Assembly: GCA_026874595.1 (NCBI GenBank)
Contig: CM049312.1
Coordinates: forward strand, 28,451,956 to 28,515,955
From: Sipunculus nudus
Taxonomy: Eukaryota > Annelida > Sipuncula > Golfingiida > Sipunculidae
Direction: 5' to 3'
Length of the DNA stretch: 64,000 nt
Part shown: positions 1-13,273 of the stretch, one piece after another
How the letters are laid out: every line of letters starts with the position of its first letter
Position numbering within the stretch: position 1 is the first letter of the stretch
Program-made: the position numbers and the translations under genes
Notes under the pieces: model-generated
The model's input: the letters and a program-made list of their open reading frames with translations, nothing else
Told to the model about the DNA's origin: nothing
The model's database searches: none

Positions 1-1244
1 AGACACGGACTGTTGAAATTAAAATCATGTGTCTTTCGTACAACGCTGTGCTGTTGCTGCTGTCAGCAGCTGGTCAGTATGAAGCTAGCTTTGCTACAGT
101 CAACACGCGTGATTACCTATCAGTGATGATTGCTTCAACTCTGCAAGTATGCAACTCTTTACTCTCAGGATAAAGACAGTGAAATGAACATTTAGGACTT
201 CATAGATTTATTTCATAAAAATAAAGAAACTGAGTAAAGCGAAGTCTTCCTTTTTGTCTCGCATGTGCCTATATGGGTTGGTCAGGGTCTTGTGCTCAGC
301 ATAGTGACACTGCTGTGATTGCCGATCCACCATTATCCTAAGCAACTCAAGGAATGGCATCAATATTATCAAATAACGAAACTGAGGATGATGAAGAGGA
401 TTATCCAGCATACTGGAGGGGATCATTTTGGATAATCCTGGTATCAATGATACTCAATTTGATACCACTAAGCGGGAGGATCTGTCTGCCTTAAGAATTA
501 GGATTATTTGCTTTAATTTATAAATATTTGCCCACCCAATGTTCAATGACCTACAGAGCAAAAGTTCAAACTTTACCTGAGGCCATAAAACGTCGAGGCC
601 ATGGTGGTTCCCAAGGTAAAATAGGGAATTCAAAGCCTCGAAGAAAATTATTAGAAACCTAATTCTCAAGAGAGGCATATTCCAAGATATACAGAGGCAC
701 ATAATTAATACCTCAGGGATTCTCGTGATTTGGCGAAGAACCGGGGAAAAAAGAGCTGTTTAGGTAGGCAGTGGACCAAACAGCATTGCTTGGAAATGTA
801 ATACTGGCCGTGTCAATGATGCGGAGAAGCTTCATAAACCTGCTTTGAAAACACGGTGAAAAATGTTCCTTTCCATGGAGCTTTTGTCTGGAGATTATCT
901 CAAGGAATTACATGAGAGAGGTATAACAAGCCACCCATATAACAAATGACAATTACCAATAAAATAATAGGTGGCAGGGGACCAAGAGAAAATAGTATTT
1001 CAGGAGAAACCCAAAGAAGCACGGCTACCTGTGAAAGTGAAAGAAAAAGGGGAGGAAAGTATTATTTTCCACTCCAGCACTTCTCCAGAAAATGTAGTAA
1101 AGTTTATTTACCGATTTCATTAAAGGAAACAGTTTTACTCCCTGAATAACTACCTGCATTTATAAAACAAAATGTTGGTCAATTTTATTGGCGGCAGGTT
1201 TTCAAATTTTATGAATGAATAGAATGATTTTATCTCACAGAAAG
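1..1244. other. No gene recognised
   Basis: AT-rich DNA with only short chance open frames on both strands. None has a recognisable motif, and no splice-linked exon series was found. It may be decayed transposon or intergenic sequence. Confidence 0.4.
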
Positions 1245-1350
1245 ATATCCATGTGATATCCATGTTTATCCATGTTTTCTGGCATATTTTTATAAAAGCT
1301 CCAAGGTAATACCTTTAGTTTATAAAGGTCAGATAAGTGATTGGAACCTT
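1245..1350 (+). repeat. Dispersed repeat fragment, also in SDR-A intron 7
   Basis: About 100 bp closely matches 16237-16335: a shared block with TTTTATAAAAGCTC, then TACCTTTAGTTTAT, then AAGGTCAGATA, ending TTTAAGAAA. The two copies lie 15 kb apart, one outside the duplicated block and one inside intron 7 of SDR-A, so this is an interspersed repeat. The family was not recognised. Confidence 0.6.
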
Positions 1351-2109
1351 TTAAGAAAGAGCGTAATTCGGCAGTAGGCGAAATATACTTTCATCGGATA
1401 CCCTAACTCAGAAGATTGAATACCCACTAAAAATGCTCAGACTAATTTCCGATACTCATTACTAATATCACTGTGTAAACTTATATGTTAATTAGGTCAT
1501 CAGAAGCCAAAATTTCACGAAAATACTCCGGCGTAAGTTAAAAAAAAATCCTCCAGGAGTAATAAGTGTGAGTAATAATTGGAATGCTCCTATCTACACT
1601 ACAAAAACATGAAATAAAGTTACTATCAGCATAGGAACTGATGTACACCTGGTGACTGTTCATGATATCCAACACCATGAAACACATTATATTCAATACT
1701 TACCAGGCGAAAGTGTATCCTTGAATAAATTGATCAATGAAAGTGAACAGGCAAGGTACATCGAATACCAACTTGAAGCAAATAAAACTATGAAACAACA
1801 GAGAAGCAAAATTTGAAAACGTCCCACTTACCAAAGGATTCTATTAATACCAATTAGTGTGTGAATGAATATTCATTTTACTTAAAACTACAGGTAGAAA
1901 TTTCAATGACACACAGGAACCCTTTCACACAGCATATTTTGAAATTTTCTTCAATAATTGTCTTCACTACATCTATCTTGTGTTGGATATGTAGTATATT
2001 GTGTATGACAATGAATAAGTTGACTCTGTGCAAAAATGCATGATCCTCATAGTGAAAGGAGACATTTAGTAGAAATACCAGGCCATTACATTTCAGTACG
2101 CCCACAAAA

Positions 2110-3700
2110 TTAAATTTATTCTTGACATTAAAAAATATATGGTCTTTCTAAAAGGTCAAAAGCTTTTTCAAAATCTATGTTTAAAATGTATTCTGTTATG
2201 TTCTTATTCTCAGCATATTCCATAAAATGTCACTATTTATTTAAATTTTATTCATGCATATGTGTTTCATAAATCCGGTTTGGTCATGAGGGATAATACT
2301 CGGTAGCACCCGCTTGGTCCTATTTGTCAAGCATTAAGCAAGAAGTTTATTATCAAAATTAATTAATGAGATTGGCCGCCATTTTTTTTAAAAACAGTAA
2401 ATCTTTTATCTTCTTTTTCGGGAGCAATGTTATGAACCTCCTGAGGAGCCAAAATATGGAGTTGACCATATTCATAGCTATAACGAAAGAATTATATAAT
2501 GGTATTTTAATTACATTCCAAAATTAAAAAGAAAAAATCAAATGGCAGTCCATCAGACCCAGGGGTTTTACCTTTACTGTATGATTTTTAAAGCAGTGTA
2601 CAGTGTACAAAAGTTTACTTAGGGTCTTAATGTAGCAGTTATTAAGTTTATCTGGTGATCTAAGTTACCTTAATAAAGGTTTTCATAAAAAGGTTTCCTT
2701 TAAAATAAGTTTTCTATCTATAATATATTTACAATCGTTCGAGATTTTCTCCTTCATCACGGTATTTAGTGTTGCTGCTTTCACCTTTTCTTCCATTAGA
2801 GATTCATGTTTATTTTTTAACTTATATAAAATATTTTGTTTACTCTGGTCATTTTGTTAAGATTAGTCTTTTTCAAATGTATCAATTTTCATGTATAAAA
2901 TACTAGGTTAGGGTTACTCTCTTTGTTAAATGAGATTGTTTCCTTTATGACAGTTCATTTATTTTCCAATATACTACTCCTCTTCAGGGAGAACACTGTT
3001 TAATTTTAAAAAAGCCTGGTCCTTGGGGTGGCAAATCATTTTTAATTGCAAAGACAATAGCATGGAGTTATAAGAGGGTATTATTTCTCAATCCAAATCA
3101 AACTGTGAAAGACCTTAACTGATCAGAAAATAGTCAATACGGCTCTGTATTGAAACAGGATTGTAACGTTGCCATGTAAATGACTGTGTGTTATATGTCA
3201 ATAAGAGACAATTTTAGTGTATCTTTGGATTTCATATAGGTACACTGACGTCCTCTTTTTCTGTTTTTTTTTTATAATCCATAATAATTCCTATCTCCAC
3301 CCATAATTATATATGAGGATTGTCAATCTGTGACATATTTTCAAATATATTCTCTATCAATTATGGTTTATCAAGATTCGGGCCACAAATATTTACCAGT
3401 GTTAACTGTATATTACCTAGGGATATATCCATTATGATATATCTACCATTTTCATCCGTTTTGTATGGATGGACCTTATGTTGTATACCATTTTTTTATA
3501 AAAATAGCAACCCCTCTGGAATTGCTTTCTCCATGACTAAAGTACGCTTTAGCGACCCATTTAGCAATCCATAATTTCTCCGTGGTCTTGGAGCTGTGAG
3601 TTTCCTGAAGGCATATGACTGTAGACTATCCCTTATTTAACCAAGTTCTCTCCTTATCTTTGATGAAGGAAGACCATTTAGATTTAATGACATGATTTTA
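2110..3700 (-). pseudogene. LINE ORF2 relic (endonuclease and reverse transcriptase)
   Basis: The endonuclease part shows NGRYIIMDISLGN, then NIQLTLVNICGPN, and near its end SFTWQRYNPVSIQSRIDYF, which matches the conserved C-terminal endonuclease block. The RT part shows KWRPISLINFDNKLL, DQTGFMK and, around 2135-2195, motif A as ILNIDFEKAFD with its catalytic Asp. Frames change several times and stops are frequent. Motifs B (QGCPLSP) and C (the ADD box) were not found downstream, so the polymerase is incomplete. It is non-functional; a family-level call beyond L1/Tx1-like is not possible by eye. Confidence 0.75.
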
Positions 3701-4089
3701 TTCCTATGTTTTCCCATAAATTTTGAATCACTGAATGTTTTCATTCAAAAGGCTGCAATTACAAAAATTCCCATACCATATACAGTTTTGTGTCATCATT
3801 TCAATGTTTAAACATCTGCAATAGTGACCTACCACCAACAGCTAGAATATCTTTGTTTTAGATTTGTCAAACTCCGTGTAAAACTGAAACCCAACAAAAA
3901 AGTACGCATTAAAAAATAAAGAAATCTATGTCTGTCCAGTGAGGACATCTGGTGTCCTGACAGTTGCACATCATACTTGAAAAATTTCTCTTCAATGCGT
4001 TAAGATAGAAATAACAAATAAAAATGTGCAAGAAGCTTTTAATTTAATGATATTTTTATTTTTAAGCGAGGAAATACCAGAGTTTTCAG

Positions 4090-4745
4090 ATGTTTAGTCT
4101 TCTTTAATCCTACACCTGGTCCCTTTAAGAATTGTTTTCTGTTTCATCACAAAGTCTCTAGCTCCTCTGTCACAGGATTTCACCAAAATGTCACGCTCCG
4201 GTTTAACAGGGTTGTCTACACGATGTACCACTTGTACCTTTGATATATTCATTTCACAGTTCAGGTGCTCATGCAGAAATCTAATGGCCACTGCAACACG
4301 GTCTTTCTTTTGTTTTGTCTTAATCCTAGCAATACGTAGAAAGTCCTTTCTGGAATATTGTTAATTTCTGTTTCCATGCTTTAGTGCCTTAACAGTATTT
4401 GCTTTGTTTTCACAAATCTCTTTTTTTAGACTTTCAAATCTTTTTTGGTCGAGGTCAAGTCAGTCTTCAATTTGTTATTTTCCTTCTCTAAGCCTACAAT
4501 TCTGTGCTCCATTTTATCAAGCATATTCTTTATGACTTAAGTCACTGAATTACAACCATCTCAGTAATCGCTTTCTCAACCTTTGACAGTTAACAATTTA
4601 TATTCATTTTCATAGCAGTTACAGCTTCATTCACAGCTACTTGTATAAAAATGTTTTTCACAGAGCCAGAAATTTCCACACCTGGTTCTTCATCAGAAGA
4701 GCTATGAGGCCTTGGCCTCTTAGAGGAATCCTGCTGCCCAGGCAT
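4090..4745 (-). pseudogene. LINE ORF1 relic (transposase_22-like)
   Basis: The minus strand starts at an ATG around 4745 with MPGQQDSSKRPRPHS, an acidic and serine-rich N-terminus typical of L1-type ORF1 proteins. It runs into a broken coiled-coil stretch. It ends with a 65-residue open frame (4291-4094) containing VVHRVDNPVKPERDILVK and ILKGTRCRIKED, which matches the conserved C-terminal RNA-binding part of these proteins. In the middle the frame is broken by stops. An RNA-chaperone role is known for the family, not shown here. Confidence 0.7.
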
Positions 4746-5437
4746 TCTAATTTCTTTCAATTTTAAGTGGAGTATCTTTAAAATATCACACTTCTATTTT
4801 GACAAGTTACCCCACTTGGGCTTGTTCACTGAACGCTAGTACCCAGACCACACCTGGGTCTAACATATTGATTCCTATTCACTGTTTCGCCTCAGTGGTC
4901 TTCAGTACCTGTTATGAACCTGGGGCCTGTGTCCACCTCGCGTATGCAGTATTTAAATCGGAGTAAAGCAAAGAAAAATATACAATTTATGACCAAGTTG
5001 TTTAAGTTCAAATCTCATAACTTTCGAAGGTTAAAGATTGAACCTTTATACTTATATGGTCAAGTTTTTAATATTCCACCAACAGCTCGTCCTCACTTAT
5101 AAATGAAATGTGTTCAGCTATGACTGACCATGTACAGCCAGTAGATTTGAAACCTTGACCTCTCTTTGCAACCTTGACCTCTCTTTAAGTGATTATTGAT
5201 TGTTCTGTGACTAGTATATAAAAAGATATAGCCGTTCATGCTTCTCCTACCTCTAAATTGAGCTCTTTTTTAAGCGGCCGAGGGCAGTCCAAATGACGTC
5301 ATTTTCTGAGTTATTGCCGGGTTACCAAGAGTCTACCCTCACCTTTTTTGTTATGTCACATGGTCTAGTTCATTATTAGAGGAACTAGGGGCACATCTGA
5401 TGCACACGGGAACCCCTTCAGCCAATGTACTATAAGT
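4746..5437. other. Spacer between LINE relic and duplicated block A
   Basis: No gene or repeat was recognised. It may include the 5' UTR of the LINE, which would lie here on the minus strand. Confidence 0.35.
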
Positions 5438-5931
5438 TTATTCATCGTTTATTATACACTGCATTGAATGAAAATATAAAAAAAAATGCCCTGGCATAAG
5501 CAAAGTTCACAGTGTATTTTCCTCGTTATACAAAATCAAGTGGTGTTTTCTTTACTTGCCACTCCACAACTAGGACAATGTGGTCGCCGAACCGTGTGTC
5601 CGTGTATTACTGCATCTCATCACTAATCCAACAGAAGCCCAAACGTACGACCAAACTTTCGTGAGCGCCAAAACATGCCCTATGACTGGCTTAAGGCCAT
5701 AATCGAGCAGGATTCCAGTCTATAATAGGTCGCAAGGCTGTAGTACGGTGAATGTGTTTTTTATGAGGACACTTTGCTGAGCTGCTGTGCTAGTTATCAC
5801 TAAGAAAAAGCACGAGGTAGCCGAGCTGCATGAAGTTTGCTCATGTTTGAATACTTAGCGCGTACTTATCAGTTACACGAGAGTTACAAGTGTGCCTTGC
5901 AATCTGAAAGGCAAGCCCGGCTAGAATAAAG

Positions 5932-5968
5932 ATGAAGTCGTTGAAAAACAAAGTCGTGCTGATTACTG
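5932..5968 (+). CDS. SDR-A exon 1
   Basis: Encodes residues 1-12 and the first base of Gly13: beta-1 and the start of the TGxxxGxG motif. Donor GTAAGT follows directly. Splitting the cofactor motif at its glycine is shared with SDR-B. Confidence 0.9.
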
Positions 5969-8900
5969 GTAAGTCAAGTATTACGGACCATCACAGGATA
6001 GATTAAGTTCTCGCTGTGGTAAAATTATCAAGCTGTTTACGTAACGTTTTAAACCTCTAAATTGATGCTCTAAGACCCATATCAAGGAATCAAGAACTAT
6101 GCTCAATACCCCTACCAAGGCCTATTTCCTTTATCCCCTTTTATCCCCTGACATATGTCCTATGAGCTATGGGACTCAAACCCCCCCCCCCCCCCCAGTA
6201 TAGATTAAATGTTGATATAAAAACTCAAGTATCTGGACAATCAAAGCAGTGATTGCCATGATTTTGTCCATGCATAATGATCATTGAGTGTTTCATCATT
6301 TCCTGAAGACTATTTTTACTCATTTTTTATTCTCTATTTTTGTGACCTTCAAAGGCAGTACGTCTGTTTACAGGACACAAATCGTAGTTCTTGGCCAGTC
6401 TCCTTGGATACCTGAAATTAGGTTATGGTGACCTATATTTTGCAAACTACAGGCTGAAAATATGATTCTGAACACCCATTAAATCAGATGGGGCACAAAT
6501 AGTAACAATTAGGCATTGAATCTTCTTTTGTTACACCCATTGAGGTCCATAAAAGCTCCTTGCAAACAAAATTAGGTCACTGTGACCTATATCATTGGAC
6601 TGTTGGTACACTAAAGTATCCCCCCCCCTAAAAAAATTAAAAATGTTATACAAAAGCTCAAGAATCTGAATAACTGATGCATTGATTGCCATGATTCTTT
6701 CCATGCTTATTGCTCATGGCGTTTCATTATTTCCCACGTCCCTCAGTTATTCAAGAAATGATCCAACTCTCCATGATCAATATGCATGGAAAGTATCATG
6801 GCAATCAATGCACCAATTATTTAGATTCTTCAGCAGAGACATGCAATCTGAGCACAAAAAAAGGCAAGATTTCATGGGAACGGCAGGACATATTACCATA
6901 AACCTTTTTCTTCCTAATGATTTTTAAGAACTTTAATTGGTACAGATGAATGTGGATACCACTTACAAAATTTGGCATTCAGATGAAATCCCTTTTGTGG
7001 ATGTCTTCCTGGTCAACTGAGCGTCATGACGCATGGGTCACCTGTTAATAAGGTTTCAGAACTTTCTAAGAGGTAGAGATTAGAGTTTCTCAGGTTTTCT
7101 TTATTTATAAATTACCATAATTTATGCCCTGAAAACACTGATATGTACATGTGGAGGGTTCCCATATAACAGTTTTCAATCAAATATTTTAAGAAAACTG
7201 TAATGAAACATAAATAACCTAAACATATGGGAATGCACAATTGCCCTAGTGTATTGTTATGTGTGTTCATATGTATGCAGGTGCAAGTTCTGGGATAGGT
7301 GAAGAAACGGCGGTTTTATTCGCTTCGTCGGGGAGTAGAGTGGTGCTGAATGGGCGAAACCTAGAGAACCTTAACAAAGTGGCCAAGAGATGTCAAGACA
7401 AGGGACTGAGTAAAGACAATGTAAAATTAAACACAAACAGACATATATACACACAATATTCAATTATATGTTCTTTATTTTAGTATTTAACCAACTGTAT
7501 AAAGGTATATCCTATGTGGCTACGTAATTATATATTCTATCACAATTTCGGTCCTTTATCTATAGTATACAAACACCGTACCAGCGTCAATGTAAGCTTA
7601 CCAGACGAATATATAGACCTACTGAGCCATGTGCTAATATATCATTGACAGCATCGCGATGCATAGTAATCTCACAGCGTTGTCACTTTGTAATCATTGT
7701 TCATTCGATAATTGTCATTGAGACCGGGAACCGACAGTCTGCGTGTTGTTTTGATCAAACATGTGACCACAGACCTGTGCTATCTCTTGATAGGCCTACA
7801 AATGTAACCCTGAGCCGATAAAAGCCAAGTGATCAATTTTAGCTCAGCAGGTTAACTCTTAGCTTGATTTATTAATGACCCACCACTTACGTTAAACAAA
7901 TTTTGATTTTCGGAATCCTGAGGTGAAAAGTGAAGGTCGCAGGAGCCACAACATTAAAAAATTAGTGGATGCACTGTAAATCTTTCACACATGTCTTTCC
8001 CGCTTTAAGTGAAAGATTATGAGATTACCTGGTCACAGATTAAAGTCACTGGGCCCACTTTTTTTTAGTTCAGCTGACTACAAGTCATCTGAGCTAAAGT
8101 CAAGGTCCTTTGTCCGTCCGGACGTGTGATAACAGGGCACGTTCTGAAACCGTTGGACGTACGTATCGAAAATTTGGCATACAGTTAGATGTCCCTAAAA
8201 TAACCTATAAAACCGAAAACTGGTCACTGCGACTTCGTTCCTTTGAGAAATTAAGCAAAGACCTCCGTTTCCCAGTAAAAACCTATTGTTACTTTTCAAA
8301 TTTGTCCACCTTGAAAATCACTGTAGTTATTGTGTACATTTTTATATAGCCATTCCTGCGTATATTTTCTATGTATATGCCATAAATTAGAATAATTATT
8401 CTTGAAGTTGAAGTTAGGGGCCTCAAACATAAAAAATAGCAAAAATCAGGAAGTATATTTACTCACCTCACAAGATAATTGCTGAAGCTAGAGACTTTTT
8501 TCCCCCAGGGTTGAACTTTATTTAATCAAGATTCAATTATATACCAGAAATCAGAATAGAATTTTGTACTTTTTTTAAGTCATTGCCATAAATATAAAAT
8601 TAGTACCATAAATGTTGCCCATATTTAAACATGGCACATTATATTCTTATAAGTGCTGGAATATAATTTTCACAGCATATACACACAAGAATTCATTTTG
8701 GTAAAATCTGGAAGTAAAAACTCTAAATTTAGGCTAGTTTTTGAAATTTTTGGAAGCTCTTATTGTATTTGCTTTTGTTGTCAAGTAGCAAACTTTAATC
8801 ACAAAAGGTCATTCAGTGCACCTCTCTCTGCTTACCTCTTTCTGCTTACCTCTCTCCTTTTTAGTTGTGCAACACTGGAGAGCAGGGGTCACAGGTGTAG

Positions 8901-11900
8901 TATGGATAAATTATATAAAGGTGCAATATAAGAATCAAGTTATAACTTTCTTGTTCAGCAAATTTATAATATATAAATATATATATATACATATATACAT
9001 ATAAATATATGTAGTAATAAAAAAACAGGTGTATGCATAAGGTGTTCTTATCTGGCCAAATTAGGGATAAATGGTGATCGTATTTAGAATGGCAAATCAG
9101 CTTATTTATTAGATACATATGAAATTTTTCAAATGTATAACATTTATAAACTTATAAAAAAGATGTCATGAAAAGAATGAGGATCTTATGTAAACATCTG
9201 TTTATTATTTTCCTGCCTCAGCAGAATACGTTTGTTAATATAAGATTTGCAACTGTAGTTTCATCTAGTGTCCTGAAACCTGGTGTGTTAATACTGTTAT
9301 TAGAACCCCACTTGAGTAAGCGGATGCCCTATGATAATCACCCTGTCCGTTTGTCTGTCCTTCTGTTTGTCTCTATGTATGACTGTCATTTTTGTGTCCT
9401 GATGATGTTACATGTTCGGATTGACATATGGAAGTCAAACTCAACTAATGGCTCATCTTTAAAGGAAAAATCCTATCGATTTTTGGGTCATGAGGTCAAA
9501 GATCTAGGTCACCCAATCCACTTAGAAAAATAGTGGATGCATTTTAAGCCAGATGTTTCATCCGAAACCTTCGATGTTGCACATTTAGCTGACCTGCCAA
9601 TAGGTGAAGCAAATGATTGATATTGGGGTCACCTGGTCAAAGATCAAGGTCACAGGGGCCATCTGTTAACATATTTGTTACCGGTTGATAACTCAAGTTT
9701 GGATTGACATATTGGCTTCAAACCTGAATTATCTTTGGCTCACCAATAATGTAAGAACCCTTTTAATTGTTTGGATAATGTAGTCAGAGGTTAAGGTTAC
9801 AGGACCCACTTATTTAGAAAGATTTTGGATGCAAACTTTTCATTCCAAACTTTCCATCTTACCAATTTAGGTGACCTGAAAATGGAAGATAAACTTGGTT
9901 GATATTGAAGTCACAAGGTCAAAGGTCAAGGTCACAGTGGACTTAATGATAACTCCAGTTTTTGGATTAACATATTGGATTCAAATTTGCTTTCTATAAG
10001 GCCCGCCAATAAAGTAAGAACCTTTTCTTGGGTCATGAGGTCAATGGTCAAGGTCACAGGGTAAAAGACGTTCAGTTTCATGTCAAATCATTATCTGAGT
10101 CTGGGCTGGACAAAATTCTGATCAAGGTTTGAGGGGTAAATTCCCGATTGGGGTTCGGTCTGAACGTTATAAAAATATTCTCAAAATCAGTTTCAGCTGT
10201 GCGCTGTGACCCACAGGTCCCTTGTTTAAAGATGGTTTCGATAATCTAAATGCTGTAAGATCTACCATAGTAATTTCTCAGACTTTTTTTCGTCATAAGG
10301 TCATTGGTTAAGGACACAGGACCCACATTTTGAGGAAAGCGTATGAAAATATCCTTGAAGACAAATTTAGCACAAAAAAGTCTAGACCAATGGGTACTAG
10401 TAATAACAAAAAAAAGAAAGAATATATAACATTTTTTCAATAAACACATATTGTTTGAATGTTTTAATAGTATAAATGAGTCCTAGTGAAATCGCCGATA
10501 CAATGGCAAAGGAGGAAATCTATATCAAAGTACAATTATATGTATTTGAAATGGTTGTAATATGTTAACGTTAAGCAAGCTACATAAATGAAGGCGAAAG
10601 TACGTATACCGAATATTAAGACGTGGTATGATATGATCTGTTATTTTTTTAACATCTATAGGCCATGAATGTTGTGCTGTTTCTTCTTATGTTGCATGAA
10701 ACCGCATTGTTAAACTTTAATATCGATAATTGTAACCATAATCCAAGACGAGCCCTAGGACGATTTTGCCCGACAGTAAATCATTGTTTTCTTCCTAGAT
10801 CTTGATTGCCCAGGCTGACGTCACGAAAGAAGATGACGTGACCAGTATGGTGGAACAGACAATAAGTACTTTCGGTCAACTTGATGTTTTAGTAAGTTTC
10901 ATCTCGTGTATGAGTTCTTTTTTTTTTGCATCCGCCTATAGGGTATGCGTTAATACCCATGTGGGTATCTGTGTGTGTGTGTTTTTGTTCAACATAACTC
11001 AAGTAATTATGAACGAGATCTCATGAAATTTCAGGGAATTCTGGGAATGCGCCAAGGAAGAAATGAATTTAATTTGCTGTGAACCCGATTGATGATCGGC
11101 ATTCAGGAACGTCATCCAGGAATATTCACTAATTGACTTATGCACAAATGAACTTCAGATATGGTCCGAATAAGTGAATGCAAACACATAACGGAGTCTT
11201 ACATTTCTTAGAATGCAGATTTCTAGCCTCCTGCTTAATACGAACGATTACATTTGTTATATGTAAATATAAATTTCTCAAGGTATTCTTCCTTCACATA
11301 TTGTACTCTCGTGACAAGGTCTGCATTACCTGATTATCTTTATAACCATTTGTCAACCTTTCTGGGGGAAAATGAAATTTATCCTTTATTTATTGTGTAT
11401 CTTCAAAGAAGGTTCAGTCATAACTCTTAGACTGTGACTGTGACGTGTGCCGACCCGTATCTATTCAGTTTGTTATCAGGGTCTTTTCTATTCTGATATA
11501 TAGCAGTATTTTGTAGGTAAATGTCTTCCTATATCTTGTGATATAAACTTTTATAAAGGTGTTTTGAGATGCTGAGCTGCCTCTATAAAAAAGAAACATT
11601 GGAAAAGAATAATATACGCTTTTTTTATATACATCTGCGTGTATAAAGTATAAAGTCTACCAGCATTTCTAGCACACTTGTTTACATGTGCCATTGTGTT
11701 GATCCCCGCCATCTTCCCCTTTAGGTCAGCTGATTGTAAGTTGTAGTGAAAGCAATCACTCTTTGTCCGGTGTCCGTCTGTCCCCCAGTCCGTCTGTCCG
11801 CCCGTTAATAGAGCCTAAATCTTAACAGCTAGACCTGTTTTTTTTGTTACTGAACATCCTTGGCAATCAATTAAAATCACCTTGGAAACACGAAATTTGA

Positions 11901-13236
11901 TCGCTGTGACCCATATCATCGGGGCTGTGGGGCTCCAAATTACCCACACCCCCCAGAATAATTAAAAATTTCAACAAGATCTAAATAACTAATGCATTGA
12001 TTGCAATGATTCTTTCGATGCATATTGATCATAGAGTGTTTCATCATTTCCTGAGGACTGTTGATGCCACATTTATTTGTTTGTAATTTTGATGAATTAT
12101 TTGCTCTATTTTTGCGACCTTCAGATGTAGCAGTCCATCCGTTAACAAGGCAAAAACCGTAACCATTAGACCAAGCAACTTCTCACCCTACATCCTTCTA
12201 AGCCGGAAATTATATTACACAGGCCTGTATTCTGCGAGCTTCAGGGTGTAAAAGTGATTTTGAGCACCCTGACAGTCAGATGGTGCCCAAGATGTACTTT
12301 TTTTTGGCCTCTTCTAAAGAGATATTCACTTGGGTCCTGGGTAAATGTTTTTTGAAACATTGAATCAGGTCTGTATTCTGTGAGCTATAGTACAACAACA
12401 TGATTTGAGCACCATGAAACGCAGACTGGACACAAACTGTATCCGTTCGCCTAAGAATCTTATTTCGTAATATCCAGGGAATTCTTAGGTAAGTCTCCTT
12501 GGTTTCTTGAAATAAGGTCATTGTGACCTATTATCTGTGAGCTTGGATTTAAAAACCTAATGTTGAGCGCCCAAAAATGTATACAGGATACAACCCTTCA
12601 CTGTTGGATTTAGATATTTTTTAAAATTAAAATGGAGTTTATTTTCAGTTCTCCTTGGACATCCAAAAAAAGGTTACTGTGACTTATACTCTATGAGCTG
12701 TGTGAAAGAACATGATTTGAGTAGTTTGACGTAAAGAATGTTAACGTAGCATCCGGGAGTTCCTAGTAAAATATTTAAAACCTTTAATAAGGTCTCTGTT
12801 ACCTTATTTCTAAGGATTATATTCAAGAAAACATGATTTTGCGCACTCTGGAAATTAATTTTTTCCATTGCTTAGGAACCCTAAACAAAAATGCTTCACT
12901 AAATCAAAACATCAATCATTTAATCATTAATACATGCATCACCTCTATTTCAGTTCAGCCGAGAGTAATGGCCAATGGGCAAGTAGTTTTAAAGAAACTG
13001 CATCCCTTGTTGCTTAGCTGAAGACTTAAAATGAAAATATCAAAAGATCTGAAGAGGAATGCAGTTTTATATCAATATTATTACATTGTTCCATCAGTGT
13101 ATTTTTTTAAATTTATAATATTTTTTTTCACATATAGATAGACATATAACAGATGTATAATAGATATACATCATTACAACTATCATCACAAGGATAATAT
13201 TACAAGTTTTCTAACCTCATTTTCTCAATGATTCTT

Positions 13237-13273
<37 letters not shown>

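Larger units (their letters stand above)
2110..4745 (-). mobile_element. L1/Tx1-like LINE relic
   Basis: Read on the minus strand, this holds a decayed non-LTR retrotransposon in the usual order: ORF1 (about 4745-4090), then an apurinic-type endonuclease (about 3700-3020), then the first part of a reverse transcriptase (about 2400-2135). Similarity stops soon after RT motif A, so the element is interrupted or 3' truncated near 2110. Many stops and frameshifts show it is dead. The L1/Tx1 assignment rests on an ORF1 of transposase_22 type and on the RT and endonuclease motifs. It lies just upstream of duplicated block A and has no counterpart upstream of block B. Confidence 0.75.

Noticed and set aside
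9168-9533. 121-residue open frame in SDR-A intron 2
   Set aside because: Lies in a repeat, includes the GTCC-rich tract, has no motif and no counterpart in SDR-B.
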